DNA from: Stercorarius parasiticus
Taxonomy: Eukaryota > Chordata > Aves > Charadriiformes > Stercorariidae
Reading direction: 5' to 3'
Length of the DNA stretch: 64,000 nucleotides
Assembly: GCA_013396915.1 (NCBI GenBank)
Contig: VWZL01004989.1
Span: 481,138 to 545,137, forward strand
Positions 52,001 through 64,000 of the stretch are shown in pieces (position 1 is the first letter of the stretch; each line of letters begins with the position of its first letter). The notes beneath the pieces were generated by a model that saw nothing but the letters and a program-made list of their open reading frames with translations, ran no database searches and was not told the DNA's origin. The position numbers and the translations under genes are program-made.

Positions 52001-55000
52001 TACAGGTTACTGTTTAATCTTTGCATGTATGATAGTCACTAAGATTAAACAAGTTTTAATTGATAGGGTGCAGAGCATAGTCACATGATTGGGGGAGGGG
52101 TTGCTTGAAATCAGTAATCCAGTCTGACACATGCAGTCTTTTTAGTTGACTTTTTCTATTAAAGGTCCCAGGTTCCAAAATGTGTGGTGCCATTCTTAAA
52201 GTATGAACATTTAAAAGTCTGATTTTAGTACTGTTATTACTTAGAACATACACTTCTCTTTTATGTCCTATAAGTTAAATAAAATTGTCCCTAAACTGTA
52301 ATGGAGCCTGCACAGTGGTCCTAATAGCTGTGATCGTTACAGATTTTTAGAAATTATTTTATAGAGTGATTTAATGAATAGAATCCAAGTGTGCCACTGT
52401 TTTGTTTTGTTTTTGACATGGACAAGTTTTACAATAAAGATTGGAACTGAAGCCCCTAAAAATCCTACCTACTTATTTTTATTCTACCTGTTTATCGTGG
52501 TCCAGCGTTTCTGGACCAAGAAAGAAGGGTCAGGGAGCTGTTGTGCAGGCTACTATGTTAACAGAGAGTAGCAGACAGTTCGTGTGCTGAAGACATTTCC
52601 ATCTAAGTCAGGACTTGAGGTGCAAAGTTTACCCCGCCTACTTAAACTTCACTGCATGCACAGATTTCCCTATAAAGAGAGGAGAATGGAAACATTGAGA
52701 CAAGTTTAATAGGTTACTGGAACATCCTCCCCAGCAAAGTAGCACTTTGCTACTGGAATGAATGTGTTGTAGGAAGTAGACAGGACAAATGTGTGGTGGA
52801 AAGATGTAAAACATACAACAAAAAGAAACAGTATAGTGGTACCAAAGTTGGTCTTAGTTGCCCGGATAGAAATAGATTTTATTGTTTGGGATCTATTTAA
52901 AAGCTGCTTTCCAGGAATTTCTGTAAAATATGTAAAATTAATTTTAAAGCCATAACTTGTAAGTTCAGGTCTCTGATTGCCTTTGTTCTACAGGTCCTAT
53001 TCCATGATTATTGCACCTCAATGATTCTGTTACTTTACAATTTAAAAGATTTTTTTGTGTGTGTAATTTCCAGTCCTAGGAATGCAGCATGTCATTTCAT
53101 TATCAAGTCCTTTTCTTCCTCACTGTCACTTATAACACAAGTTTTTGTATCAGAAATGGTAACAACTTCTTGCCACCTAAGGCAGTCCCGCAGTTCTGAG
53201 CTGGCTCGGAGAGGTGTAAGAGATTGATGCTTATTAAATTTCATTCCCTCTTGTATGTTAAAATTCTGTAATTCTCTCTGCTCCATTTTGGTTCTGCAAA
53301 GCTAACCGAGACGAGAGGTGATATCAGCTTGGTAGGGTGGGCAAATATGAGACTGGATACATGCATACACATGTGTGTTTTTAAAATTTATACTTTCCCC
53401 ATCATGCATATTTTGCTTGTTAAGTCTTTAGGACTGGAGTTCTATCTTCCTATACTATGCGATTGTGACTTGCTTTTGAAAACTACGTGAAGAAGGTGGC
53501 TTTGTATAATTTTAGAAGCAGTAGGAAATGTCATATGTTTTAGTGCTTTTTGCGAAATTTGCTACTATTATTTATATATTTCCTTTTAATAAAATATATC
53601 TTCATGCCCACTATGATGTGCTCTTTGGTAGAACGTATTTGCACACTTTTCTTACCTCATTACTAAATACAGTTCTATAAATACATGACGTTTAAAACTT
53701 TTTTTTGTTCCACTTCTTCCTTTCTGGAATCATGATTCTCTGTCATCACCATCCAAAGAGGTTTCTGGAAAAGTCATTATGACACAAACGGGAGGATGAT
53801 TTCAAAAGGAGTGTGGGAATTTTTTTCTTTTTGTGAGAAATACAGAGGATATCAATTGCAGAAATACGGGAGCTAAACTATAGGTCTTCAGCTGGAGCTT
53901 TGTGCATGTTTTAAAAAACCTCAATTTAAAAATTTAAAAAACGTTAAACCTTTAAAGTACAGACAATGTGCAGTCAGTTAAAACAATTTCAGGCCATGTA
54001 AGTAGATTGCTGTGCACCTTACCTCGGTGTGTTTGATGATACATCTGCTTCCTATTATCAAATGCCCTCATTCCCCATAGGAGGATCAATGGAAAATATG
54101 TACATTTTTGAAGTATTTTACTAACTGCGGGTTTTGTCTTTTGATTTTAATTTTTTTTTTCCCCTAGTGCTGCTGCATTTCTCAGAATCATCATATCTGG
54201 ATTTAGTGTACTTCATGCTGATGCTAAGACAGTAGACGTGGAAAGTAACTGGTTCTGCTTAGGTTTAACCCACCTTCGCTTCCTCTTCTCATCTTCATGT
54301 CATTCTCTGTGTACCATAATATACAGCAATGCTAGGTAAAGGTGAGGCCTTCGTTCTGAAAGGTATTGCAAAGTCACAGAACAAAAGCTTAATCCCTGCT
54401 CCAAAGCACTTATAGTCCACATGTAAAGTGGACATGGCTGATGAATATAGGTGGAGGAATCAAAAAAAAAAACTTGGTGCACCTGACTAGTGTTCTGTGT
54501 GTGTAGCTGAACCACTCTGGTTTCTTTTTATTCATATGCATTCGAGTAGCGGTTCTCAAACATTTTAGTTCAACTCTTAAATATTTTCTTTTTTGATAAT
54601 TTGCACCTTACATATGTATGTGTGCATATATGTGTATATATATTGCATACAACCATTCCCTACCTAAACTTCTGCGCCCCAGCTTCTGAGCCTCGCTCTT
54701 AAAAACCCATGCAATCTGTTTGCCCCATTTCTCCAGAAACAACTTTTGGACATGAAGCTCCAGTAAAGTTTGGCCTAGCTGTATTTAGGTTAGCTCTTCC
54801 CTCTCTTGTCTTGGGTATCAAGCTTCTCTATACCTTCTTGATGTTTGCAGTCTCCTTACGTCTCCTAATTTCTTGAAAATCCCTTGCTGCAGAGGTTATC
54901 AGTACGTTGCCCTACCTCCATGGAGCTCCCTGGCTTTACCCCCTTTGCAGCAGCCTTGGCCCAGCCCTGTCCATGGTACTAAGCCATGGCTGGGTCTCAG

Positions 55001-55529
55001 ATGGGCTTCATGCTAAGCTGGGGTGTCTCATGGATGGCAAGAGTCTTCACTTGCCCTCAGTCCTCACTGGCTCTAGATGAGTGTTATATTCTTCATGAAG
55101 TTCCTAGAGAGGGAAGAAGAGACGTTCTCTGAGTGAAATCTTTCTGCATCTTCTCCAGCTGTGGGGGTATCTTCCATCCTCACTCCCCTTCCCATTCTAT
55201 GTTTAGTGAGTTTGTAGATGCTATAAAACGTAAGTTTTGGTAAGAAAAGTCCCAACTAAGCACTGGTAGGAAAACATGAATGTGTAATTCTAAAAAAAAC
55301 CAAATGGGTGTTCATGGCTGGAGTTAGTCTGATCAGAGTGAGGTGGAATCATGAATATAAAGAGAGATCATTGGTGTTGCCTACTAATAAGTATTAGAAT
55401 CAAAGACCACTGTCTTACATTTGATGCAAAGGAGAGTGCTGTTACAAGTATGGAGAGGGATTCATTGCATAGAAGACAAACCAAAAGGTTTAGTGTCATG
55501 AGCGGATGTGACTGAGGAAGACTGTATTT
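49021..55529. other. ASAP2 intron 1, AT-rich, nothing recognised
   Basis: No exon, RNA gene or clear mobile element is seen. A slightly GC-richer patch at about 51180-51400 and another at 54880-55080 have no identifiable content. Short TA/TG-rich stretches occur near 54610-54645. Confidence 0.6.
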
Positions 55530-56240
55530 GTCAAGGCCGGAATGTTGCAATAATGAAAATTAAATGATGAGATTGTGGATAAAAACCTTTAGCTTAGAGT
55601 GAAAGGCTGTATTTTAGAGATACTGTGCAGGAGGGATCTGCATCATTGATGGTAGAGAGGTTTCAGTTTAAGAGAACCTGTTGGTTATGGTCTGGTAAAG
55701 CCAGCTGTTTGTTAACACTGCAAGTATGGGGGAAGAGTGCAAGAGGAATAAATAAGAGCTGTATTTCAGCCACATTATGGTCAGGCATCTGTGACAAGCC
55801 AGGATACTGACTTTTATAGAAGGAAACAGAAGCAGGAGAAGCTAATTGAGAACCGATTTAAAGGCAGGAATCAAGTGCATGTTGTGGATAAGACTGGAAA
55901 CAAGTGAAGTGTTTGTTGAATGGTTGAGGCTCAATTGACTGTGTACTAAAAGCAAAACAAAAAAATTAAAAGCAAAAGCAAGGCAAAACAAACAAAAGAA
56001 TTATATTTAGGGAAAGTCATTAAGCTGAGAGCTGGTGAGGTCAGCAGAACTGAAGAGTATATGTACTAAAGCATGAAGAATGTTAATGAAGTATCCCAAG
56101 AAGGGGGAAAATTATGGGAAAAACTACAGACTTGAAACACCCCAAGAAGAATGTCACAAATGAGCAGAACCTGCCAGAAATGGGAATAAAAAGCCAGGTA
56201 GTCAGAGGAAAGTTTTGCATTAAAGAGTATGTGTAAAGAT
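55530..56240. mobile_element. possible ancient amniote interspersed repeat, purine-rich
   Basis: A purine-rich stretch with AATGTTGCAATAATGAAAAT, then TGATGAGATTGTGGATAAAA, TATTTTAGAGATACTGTGCA, and later AATGAGCAGAACCTGCCAGA, in that order. These match, from memory, a colinear series in a widespread old amniote repeat whose name I cannot give. It is heavily diverged, lacks an open frame, and its ends cannot be fixed; similarity may extend to about 57.8 kb. Confidence 0.35.
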
Positions 56241-59200
56241 AAAACACAAATTTTCAAAAGTCAATTTTCTTTAGGAATGACGGCACGCAGTAAAGAAAAC
56301 AAAACCACTCTTGAAGCACGTACAGTTGCGAGGAGAAAAAGGATAATACACAGTTAGAATGTTGTAGCATTAAAGATAATTTAGGTATTGACAAATCTAA
56401 ATGAGTGCTCTGCTGCAGTTTTTGAGCTCAAAGTGTGGGAGAAGGTAGAATGGATAGCAGCAATAGAGATACAAGTAAGCAAAGTGATAAACAAAACTGT
56501 GGGCTTAAAGCAGGGAGTTTGTTGGGGCTAGTTAACATGTTTTCCAGGATTCTGAAAAAATAGGATGGTAACTAGCAAATGCTCCTAACAAAACCTCTGA
56601 AGACTAGGATGATATCCGATTTAAGCACGGGGGTTAAAAAAGCAGGGATGGAGAGAAGAGAAGTATTTACAGCTAGTAAAAATTATTGTAGTAGATGCAG
56701 AACTGCAGACCCTGACTGTTAAATTGAGGAGGAGAGATGCTCATACTCAAAGACTGCAAGTGTCCCTGGATGAGTGGCAGGCTAGCAAAGTAATCAGTTC
56801 CCCTTCCTGCTTCCAGAAATGCTTGAAAAATATTGTAAACAAGTATTTACAGCAACTGCCACTGTGTGCAAGAAGACAGTACTTTAATGTTTGCTTTCAT
56901 TTTTTAAGTTTTGGCATAGTCAGATGTGCAAGAACTTCACATCAGGAGTAATTGTGTGGCTCCTTGTTTCCTTTTGCATTGGTGCTGTCAGTTTCTTGTG
57001 GAAAACCAGAATTACTGAATATCATAATTGTAAAGCTTTAAAGGGTGATTACACTCAGCTTTCGTGTAAAGTTGAAATCTCTGCTTTGGTCCATTTTAAC
57101 TGAGACAGATTATTTATTTATTTTTTTTCCCTTAAATCCATCTGGAAAATGTAGATCAAGTTATGGGACAAACAGAAGTTTGGTGTTCATAACTTGATTT
57201 TATTGCAAGCTGATGGTTGCATTGTTTCTCTTTTTTTCCTAGCCTTTTCCCCAAAACCGTCTCATGTGTGTTAGCACCAAACTCAAGCTCTTCTGTACGC
57301 AAAATGCTTATGTGTGTAGTTGTTCTCAGTGCAGACAGATAAGCTGGAAGACTTTTGGTATTAGATACGAGATTTTTCTGTGATCAAGATGACCACCAGT
57401 TTCTTCTATTTGGACTAACTCCAGACTTCTTTCATTAAGTTTATATCACTGTAGGGATTAAGAGAAGGAGTAAATTTGGATAGGAAACAACAAAAAATGG
57501 GAACACAAGAAAAAGTAAGACTCAGAAAGTAATAGCTGAAATGTCTAAGAGGTAATATGAGGATCGGTCAAAAGGGAAGAGCAAGAAAATGGAATCTGAA
57601 TTCAAGACAAACTAGGAGTCAAGAGAGTCATCCAGAGGCAGAAGTAGTGTGATGGCCTGTGAGGAATGGAGGCTCAGGAGCTGGCATATAGGCAGAACCA
57701 TTAAGGAGGGGAAAAGGAAATGTATCAAAAGTCTAAGGAAGTTCAGAGGAATCATATTTTACAGGAACTGCAAAGGAAGGGGGAGTGCGGCGGTGTTTAT
57801 GCAGGAAGTAGGATGAAAACGCAGAGGGTGTGAAAGGAGGACTAATATAAAAAGATCAGTATAGTAAGGAGGTAGGCAGGGATATAGGGAAGGGATAGTG
57901 ACAGAGGAAAGTGGATAAGGGTGATATCATAGCTACATCCTACCCTATATTTTAGAAGAGTGGAAGAAGATTTCTGCATGTTATATATTCAGAAAATGGG
58001 ACATAGTACTAAGTATTATGCAGACTTTTCTAGCTGCTGTCTATGTTTCAATTTTATTTGGAAAGAGAAAATAATTTGCCTTATGGGGGAGAATTTATTG
58101 ATGGAGGAACTGAGATACAGCGCTGTAACTGAATAACTTTTTTCTTATGAGTAATGCAGCTTTGCAGGAAATAAGCTTGGGTAGCATGTTCCAGTACTTT
58201 TCATCTAGAGTAACAGGCTTTATTTTCAAATGAGTAGGTGTTGGACAGAACTTGAAAAATTTGCTTCTTTCTATATGTGAACTCCATTTCATAAAAATAT
58301 TTACTATGGAAGTGACATTATGCAGTGAAGTGTATTTCTTTGGAGTGTATTCTTCAAGAGGTGGCTGTAAAAGTTAACATGAAAGAACCGATAGTATAAA
58401 TTCTAGCATCTGACTCGTTAAACCAGGAAGAAATAGAGAATTGAGAGCGAAGGCTGAACGGCTCCTCATTGTCTTGGAGCAGTATGGTATATAGAACCAT
58501 CTGCTGTTTGTGGACCCTTCAGCTATCCCTGATTAAAGATCAGATTATCAATGTAGTTCTAGTCTGAAAGCTATAATTCTGTCTAGGCATTATGCTAAGT
58601 ATGCCTGTAGATACATCAAAACAGCTGAAGTGATTAGAGCTGAACAAATTACTTTTACATTCCTGAAAGCTTTGTTCTACATTTAGAAGGCATATAGGAA
58701 GGGAAAAAAAAGTAGTGAAGCGACGTGAACATTGATACGGATTATTTTCTCATGCTTTATGGTTTCTGTTCTTTGTTAGTGAACGATTTCTTTCCTAGGA
58801 TATGCAATTTCAAGGAAACTTAGACTGTATTCTAGGGAAGTCAACTTAGAAACAAATGCATTTACTAATCATTTTAAGCCCCTTCAATCAAACAGGATTA
58901 CTGTTTGGCTATAGCAATAGGAGTGGAAATTTCCTCAGCACTTGCAAACACAGAGCCCCTGCTCTGTTGTCACATGCAAAACATGCAGGATAGAGTTTTG
59001 CAAAGGACATGTTTTTAATCATTTGAGGGGTTTTTTTCCAGAACTGTAGGTGTATGTTTCACAACAACAGAAAAAACACCAGCAGAGTCCTCCTACACCT
59101 TGAGCTCCATGTAGCCTAGATGCTAGCTGTGCTGAAGAGAGTAGCATTGAAGAAGCAATGAAGTAGTAAATCTTTTGTAAGCTGCCTTTTGTTTGGTTTC

Positions 59201-61369
59201 ATTCATTCTTTTGCGTAGTTCATTCTCTTCTGTTGCTTAACTGCTCTGGTTGTGGATGACAAGCTTTTCATGTAGGTATTTTCAGTCAGTCTTCTCTGTG
59301 CTAGGGATGGAGTGGTAGTGTTTGCCACTGCCTTCCCCGCCCCCAAGGCATATGGATGTGGTGATGGTGCTTGGTTACATATAGGTTCAGGCATTTGTCT
59401 CTTCAGTTTCAGTCAGTTGATTCAATAGCTGTTTCCTATTTCTTTTAAGAACATAACAAAAGTGCTGACAGGCCTGGACCTGCTTCTCTGTTCTAAACTG
59501 CTTCAATTTTAAAAACATAATTTGTTCAGTATTTTGTCTTAGGCAGTGGCTGTGTATGAATGTATCTTCCTAATGCTCAGTGGTATAGAGAAGTACTGTT
59601 TACTCAATTATATAGGTATCTTCTACGTACATGAACTCCCTAATTATTTTGTCAAAGGTCACCCTGGGAGGAAAACTTTTAGTTTTACATCAAATATGAT
59701 GTAAATGGATGTTTTATATCTACTGTTTAGTACACTAATAACTGTGTGATTTAAGATTCACTTACACTTCTAGGAAGCTGTACTTCGTGACACAAGTGCC
59801 TGAACTGTTAATTTTGGTTATACTTAAAGCTGTTGAAATTCCAGCAGAATTTAAGATCATTGTTTTCAAGACTGTAGTAGTGTCTTGAGATTTCTCTAGT
59901 TGGGCACCTAAAATGATTGACAGTATGTGACAGTTTGGATGCATTCTTTCATTTAAAAACAAATTCCCAAAAGGAAATTCATACAATATTATGTTTATGC
60001 ATTTATACAACAAGAACTCATGCTTTTTACTGATAGCTACAGCGTGATAAAGCATCAACAAAATGAAATTAGTGCAATTTCTTTTTCCCATTTAACCAAA
60101 ACAGGAAGATACGTTATCAAATGTTTGATTTCCATAAGTTGGCTAATCTTATATTTTCATTAGCTGCTGTTAATTATGCTATCATCTAGTTACTTTTTAA
60201 TGGGGGAAAAATGTGTTAATACCGAGAGACCATGCAGAGATTTTCAAAGGTGGTATACTGAATTATAGAGAGGTTGGAGTGAAAATCATAGGCTGAAGTC
60301 TGGAAGTTGCTGTAGAATAGAAAAAACTTTACGGTGTTTCAAGAGAAAATGAGTTTTATCATTTGACACTGGGCTTTCATGTGAGAATTGGCCAATGAAA
60401 CGGAAAGGTTAACTATACAAAATGTATTAAATTGTAAGAGGAAATAACTCTTCACTGAAGAAAACTAAACTGTAGTATTTCATATGCTACCAGTATTATA
60501 GGTAGATACCTTTCATAAATTTCTACCCTTATAATAGGTGATGACTGATGTTTTGATTTACCTCTGCTTATCTTAATTTTGGCAGCTGGTTCAGTTTTTC
60601 CGTAGGAATACTTGGTACGTTTGAGGTGATTTGTCTTTGTCTCTTCTGGAGTCCCCTCTAGTTACCTGCCATTCTTTGTTGTGGGAATGTGGTGTCCTAA
60701 AAGTTCCAAGTGTATCATGAACTAGATAAAGTTTGTGTGCCTTTTATTCCCTTTCAGAATGGCTACCTCATATGTTTGTCTGCCAAAGATGTTTGTATTA
60801 CAGATTTTACTGTTTATTTCTGTTAAGAAGTTCTCAGAGGTCTGTTAAGACTGAAATTTGATTGTGCTACATCGTTGTAGACTCTTCTTGGTTAATTTCT
60901 GATCCCTCGAATTATTGGATAAATAAAGAAATAAATGAAGAAAAAAGTCAAAGGAGTGCTGGATGGGGAGGGATAGGTCATTTTACGGCATCCAGTTGAT
61001 CTGTGTGCATACAATAAAGGTTATCATATATAAGGAAAGCTTAGTTTTTCATCATTTTATAGATTTTGCAACTGGGATGCCTGCGTGGTTCAAGTAGAGG
61101 GTTTGAAGACTACTAAAACCAAATTAGACCATTGATATGGGAACTTTTGAGTATCTGGAAAGTGTTTCATTTTTTGATTACTCCTATAAATAACTAAAAA
61201 TTCCCTATTCAAAAAGCTTGTCATATGCAGAATAAAAGGGAATTATGTTCCACAAAGATTAATTCTTGTTGGCTCTGATGGTGTATAAAAGGATTTAATA
61301 CTAGGGAAAAGAGTACTGAATTGAGAAATCTGCAGAACGAAAATCCCATCAGCCTAGCTCATCGTAAAT
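56241..61369. other. ASAP2 intron 1, no recognised feature
   Basis: AT-rich intronic sequence, purine-biased to about 57.95 kb and neutral afterwards. No gene, RNA or young repeat was seen. The 109-codon minus-strand frame at 59762-60091 has no domain and is considered chance. Confidence 0.55.
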
Positions 61370-61520
61370 GCTGTTGAGCGATACAGGGTGAGGATCAGCC
61401 TCTTCCGACAGCTGGGCTCCAAACCATGAAGGGCTTTGATGGATGCTGACAGCAGACAGAAATGCAAAAACATGAAGCCAGAGAAAAGTCTCTCGCAGGC
61501 TGAGGACCGGCGAATTTTGA
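61370..61520 (+). mobile_element. possible ancient repeat fragment
   Basis: GGGTGAGGATCAGCCTCTTC is followed by TCCAAACCATGAAGGGCTTT and a purine-rich tail with AACATGAAGCCAGAGAAAAG. This order resembles an old reptile/bird interspersed repeat remembered from other amniote genomes. It stands out as a CpG- and GC-richer block in AT-rich DNA. No coding potential. Confidence 0.35.
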
Positions 61521-63744
61521 CATGGGTAAAGGGATGGTAAAGTTCGCTTGGCTGTTCAAGACAGTCGTCACTGGAACTTTATCTTGTTATCTATGTTACT
61601 TTGTTTTACATAATGATGTATCTTAGGATGTTGAAGCATGTAATACTAAATACATGGCTAAGGATATCAGGAATTGGCTAGTGCAACTGGAAAATTAAAC
61701 AATAATTAAATAATAAATAAGGGAGCTTTATTTACACACCCTTTGTTTAAAAATGAGCCACTGTAAAAAGTAAGTGCGTCAAGTCTATTACATTGCTTAT
61801 GAGATCTGTATTTAAAGTCCAGTCATCTTGTCTTTGAAAGCAGATAGCTGCAATGTTGGTGGTGAAATTATGAAAAGAGAAGGAAAATTTATTTCTCAGT
61901 ATAAAAATTGGGTAATGCAGGAGGTGAATGTGTTCTGGAAAAATAGCTGGCATAAGCAGCTTCCATTCTTTTCTCTTAAGCAAGAGGTTTTATTAAACAA
62001 AAATGCTTGGTGTCTGCCCCCTGCTTAAGTATCTGTTGCGTTTCCAATTTTGTGTGGCAAGGGAAGCATGTAGAAGTGGAATGATTAATACACAGATACA
62101 GCACCTTTTTTGTTCAGTGTGCAACCGTATCATGTAGTGACTTGTATTGACGATGTAACGTTTTGTAGGCTCTGAACCTCTGATTGGGATTTCTCGTTAC
62201 TGATAGAAGTGGTTTGTTAGAGAATTCTGATTTTTAGGCATCATTTCTTTGTGTTAATAAAAAATAATTATCAGTGTACAAAGTCATTATGCTAAAGTGT
62301 GTTTTTTATATACAACTTACAGTAGTGTCAAATTTCCCATCTTTTACCTTTGCAACAGAATTATCTTTTACTTACAAGTATTAATTTCCCAACGCAGTGC
62401 TATTACTTATTTCCACCATGCATACCCTTAGCTATATGCGCAATAGTTTAGAGCTGAAATGTTTACTACATTTTTCTGCCAGATAGACCGGTGCTTGTTC
62501 AAACAGACTGCCTTGGCATTGAGCCCACAAGAGCCACATACCCAGATGCTGGAGAAATAGTGCTTTTGTGGAAAGGGACTTTGCAGAGACAATTCTGCCA
62601 TAAACCCTGTCTTTTTTATTGCATGTCTGTCTCTGTACCTTCACAGTCTCTTAAGTAGACAGATCTCACGCCTAAGAGCTTATTTAGACTAATGAACTGT
62701 CATAGCTGCTGTAGGGTATAATGTTCTGGAACATTTCTTCACATGCACACTCCAAATAAAGTAATTACCCTAAATTAAAGTTTTAAAAATTATTATTCTT
62801 CTAGAATATGTTCAGAGGCTAGAATGGCTTGCCCCAGACTATGCCTATGAGGTTTTTTCCCCCACTCTTTGTATCAGTCCCTCCCTGAATGTGCCAGCTG
62901 ATCAGTGGAAAGAAACTGGAGAAGATTTAGAAAAGAAACTAATACATGGAGGTAGGAAATGACATAACAGTAGGAGAATGAAAAGAGGATTTTGGAGGGG
63001 GATAAGATAATTTAGGAAGTTTTTTACCACCTTCTGTAACAGGGAAGTGGATTGAGACCAGCAGTGTAGACAGTTGTTCATTTCTAATAGAAAAATAACA
63101 ACCGAGATAGAATGTCTGTGGATATCTCTGATCTTTTGAGTCAGAGAGGATTAATTACAGCAAGTATCAGATTGCCTGTAAAGATAAAGCAGAAAAGCCA
63201 ATGACTGTTCTTGCTGGGTACAAGTATTCAGAACTTGCTGTTGTTACTCTTTAAACAGGACCAGTCCAGTAAGGCACAAGAGCTGATTTTTGCTCTGCTG
63301 TTTCTATAGTAATTATTCAATCACTTCTCTTTTCCTTACTAACTGACCAATTTTCTTCCTGCGTCCTTTTGTTTTTGGAAAGGACGTTCCTATTTGTGTT
63401 CAGAGTCTGCAGCAGCCTCTGGCATTATTACTTATTCTGAAATACTGGAATGGGTGAAGTACAGGAGGATTTATGGCTATTGAGTACCTGATATTTTAAT
63501 GACAATTACTAAAATTGAGAGTGAGATTAGATTTTGTTTCAAAGATATAATGGTTAAGATAATTGTTTATATTGGATCTAAAGCCAATATGTTAATATGT
63601 TATTTGTCAGTTAGTTTAGTTTATTAATAGTTTATTTGCCAGTGTCTTTGTCAGTTAGATGTGCAGTATGGGGAAGAACACATAGGTTCCTGTCCGCAGG
63701 ATTATTTTTCAGATGACTTGAAGATTTATTTCCCAAAACTTTGT
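61521..63744. other. ASAP2 intron 1, no recognised feature
   Basis: AT-rich sequence without genes, RNA genes or recognisable repeats. Frames of 60-78 codons on either strand match nothing. Confidence 0.55.
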
Positions 63745-63806
63745 TACTGCTTTAGCAGTACTTCCAAGCATTTTTTACTGCTTTAGTAGTACTTCCAAGC
63801 ATTTTT
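63745..63806. repeat. 31-bp tandem duplication
   Basis: TACTGCTTTAGCAGTACTTC and the following CAAGCATTTTT are repeated directly with a single C-to-T change; the second copy runs into a T-run and GTT repeats (63807-63822). Confidence 0.95.
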
Positions 63807-64000
63807 TTTGTTGTTGTTGTTCCAATAGACTTTTTATTTCCGTTAAAAAAAGGAGGGGGAAAAAAGGGAAAAAAATCGGTTGCTGGGAGACTTTTCACAA
63901 ATTCAGATCCAGTTCTTCGAATATTTTCAGCAAAAACCCCATCCAAATGACCAAAAATGTGAAATAGTTAATTTTAGCCTTTCTAAAATGAAACTGCAGT

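Larger units (their letters stand above)
48257..64000 (+). other. ASAP2: ASAP2 intron 1 (5' part, runs off the window)
   Basis: Begins with a consensus donor GTGAGC. The first 750 bases are still CpG island; the remainder is AT-rich. No sequence encoding the expected next ASAP2 residues (continuing from ...AAIEE) was found, so exon 2 lies beyond position 64000. This fits the very long first intron of ASAP genes. No other gene is seen within it on either strand. Frames on the minus strand at 48338-49266 are CpG-island artefacts. Confidence 0.85.

Noticed and set aside
48257..64000. ASAP2 exon 2
   Set aside because: No sequence encoding the expected continuation of the BAR domain was found.
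1..64000. CRISPR arrays, phage or bacterial operons
   Set aside because: No regularly spaced direct repeats or dense coding; all signals are of vertebrate genomic DNA.

Overview
This window is vertebrate, almost certainly bird, nuclear DNA, and is mostly non-coding. The evidence for a bird is a set of CR1 LINE fragments with the typical 3' end (conserved reverse-transcriptase C-terminus followed by ATTCTATG-type terminal repeats), an avian-type ERVL solo LTR beginning TGTCCTGGTT, and a (TTTGG)n microsatellite. I cannot name the species. I see no operons, CRISPR arrays, rRNA or tRNA genes.

The only protein-coding feature I can support is the first coding exon of ASAP2, an Arf GTPase-activating protein with BAR, PH, ArfGAP, ankyrin and SH3 domains. 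It lies at 48131-48256 on the + strand, inside a CpG island of about 1.5 kb that is presumably its promoter. The island is interrupted by a 70-base assembly gap only 32 bases before the start codon. The exon ends at a clear GTGAGC splice donor. Everything from 48257 to the end of the window is the 5' part of the very long intron 1. I found no second exon.

Positions 1 to about 47.5 kb are upstream intergenic DNA. In other vertebrates MBOAT2 is the neighbour on this side, but no exon of it is visible. This region holds five clear CR1 copies (7945-8232 and 12200-12680 in minus orientation; 16205-16426, 18240-19211 and 40395-41048 in plus orientation). It also holds several much older, decayed CR1-like pieces (8395-8706, 27455-27665, 30085-30290, 46140-46240), one ERVL solo LTR with a perfect 5-bp target-site duplication (29196-29850), and short tandem duplications and microsatellites. 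Most open reading frames here are short chance frames or shadows of repeats.

The intron (48.3-64 kb) has few recent insertions. It carries a purine-rich stretch (about 55.5-56.2 kb) and a second patch (about 61.37-61.52 kb) that look like very old interspersed repeats shared among amniotes, plus a 31-bp tandem duplication near the right end.

I found no convincing undescribed biological system. The items most worth checking are the solo LTR with its target-site duplication, a miRNA-precursor-like hairpin at 25127-25194, the gap in the ASAP2 leader, two CpG-rich intergenic patches that could be exons of an unannotated RNA, and the possible ancient repeats in the intron.
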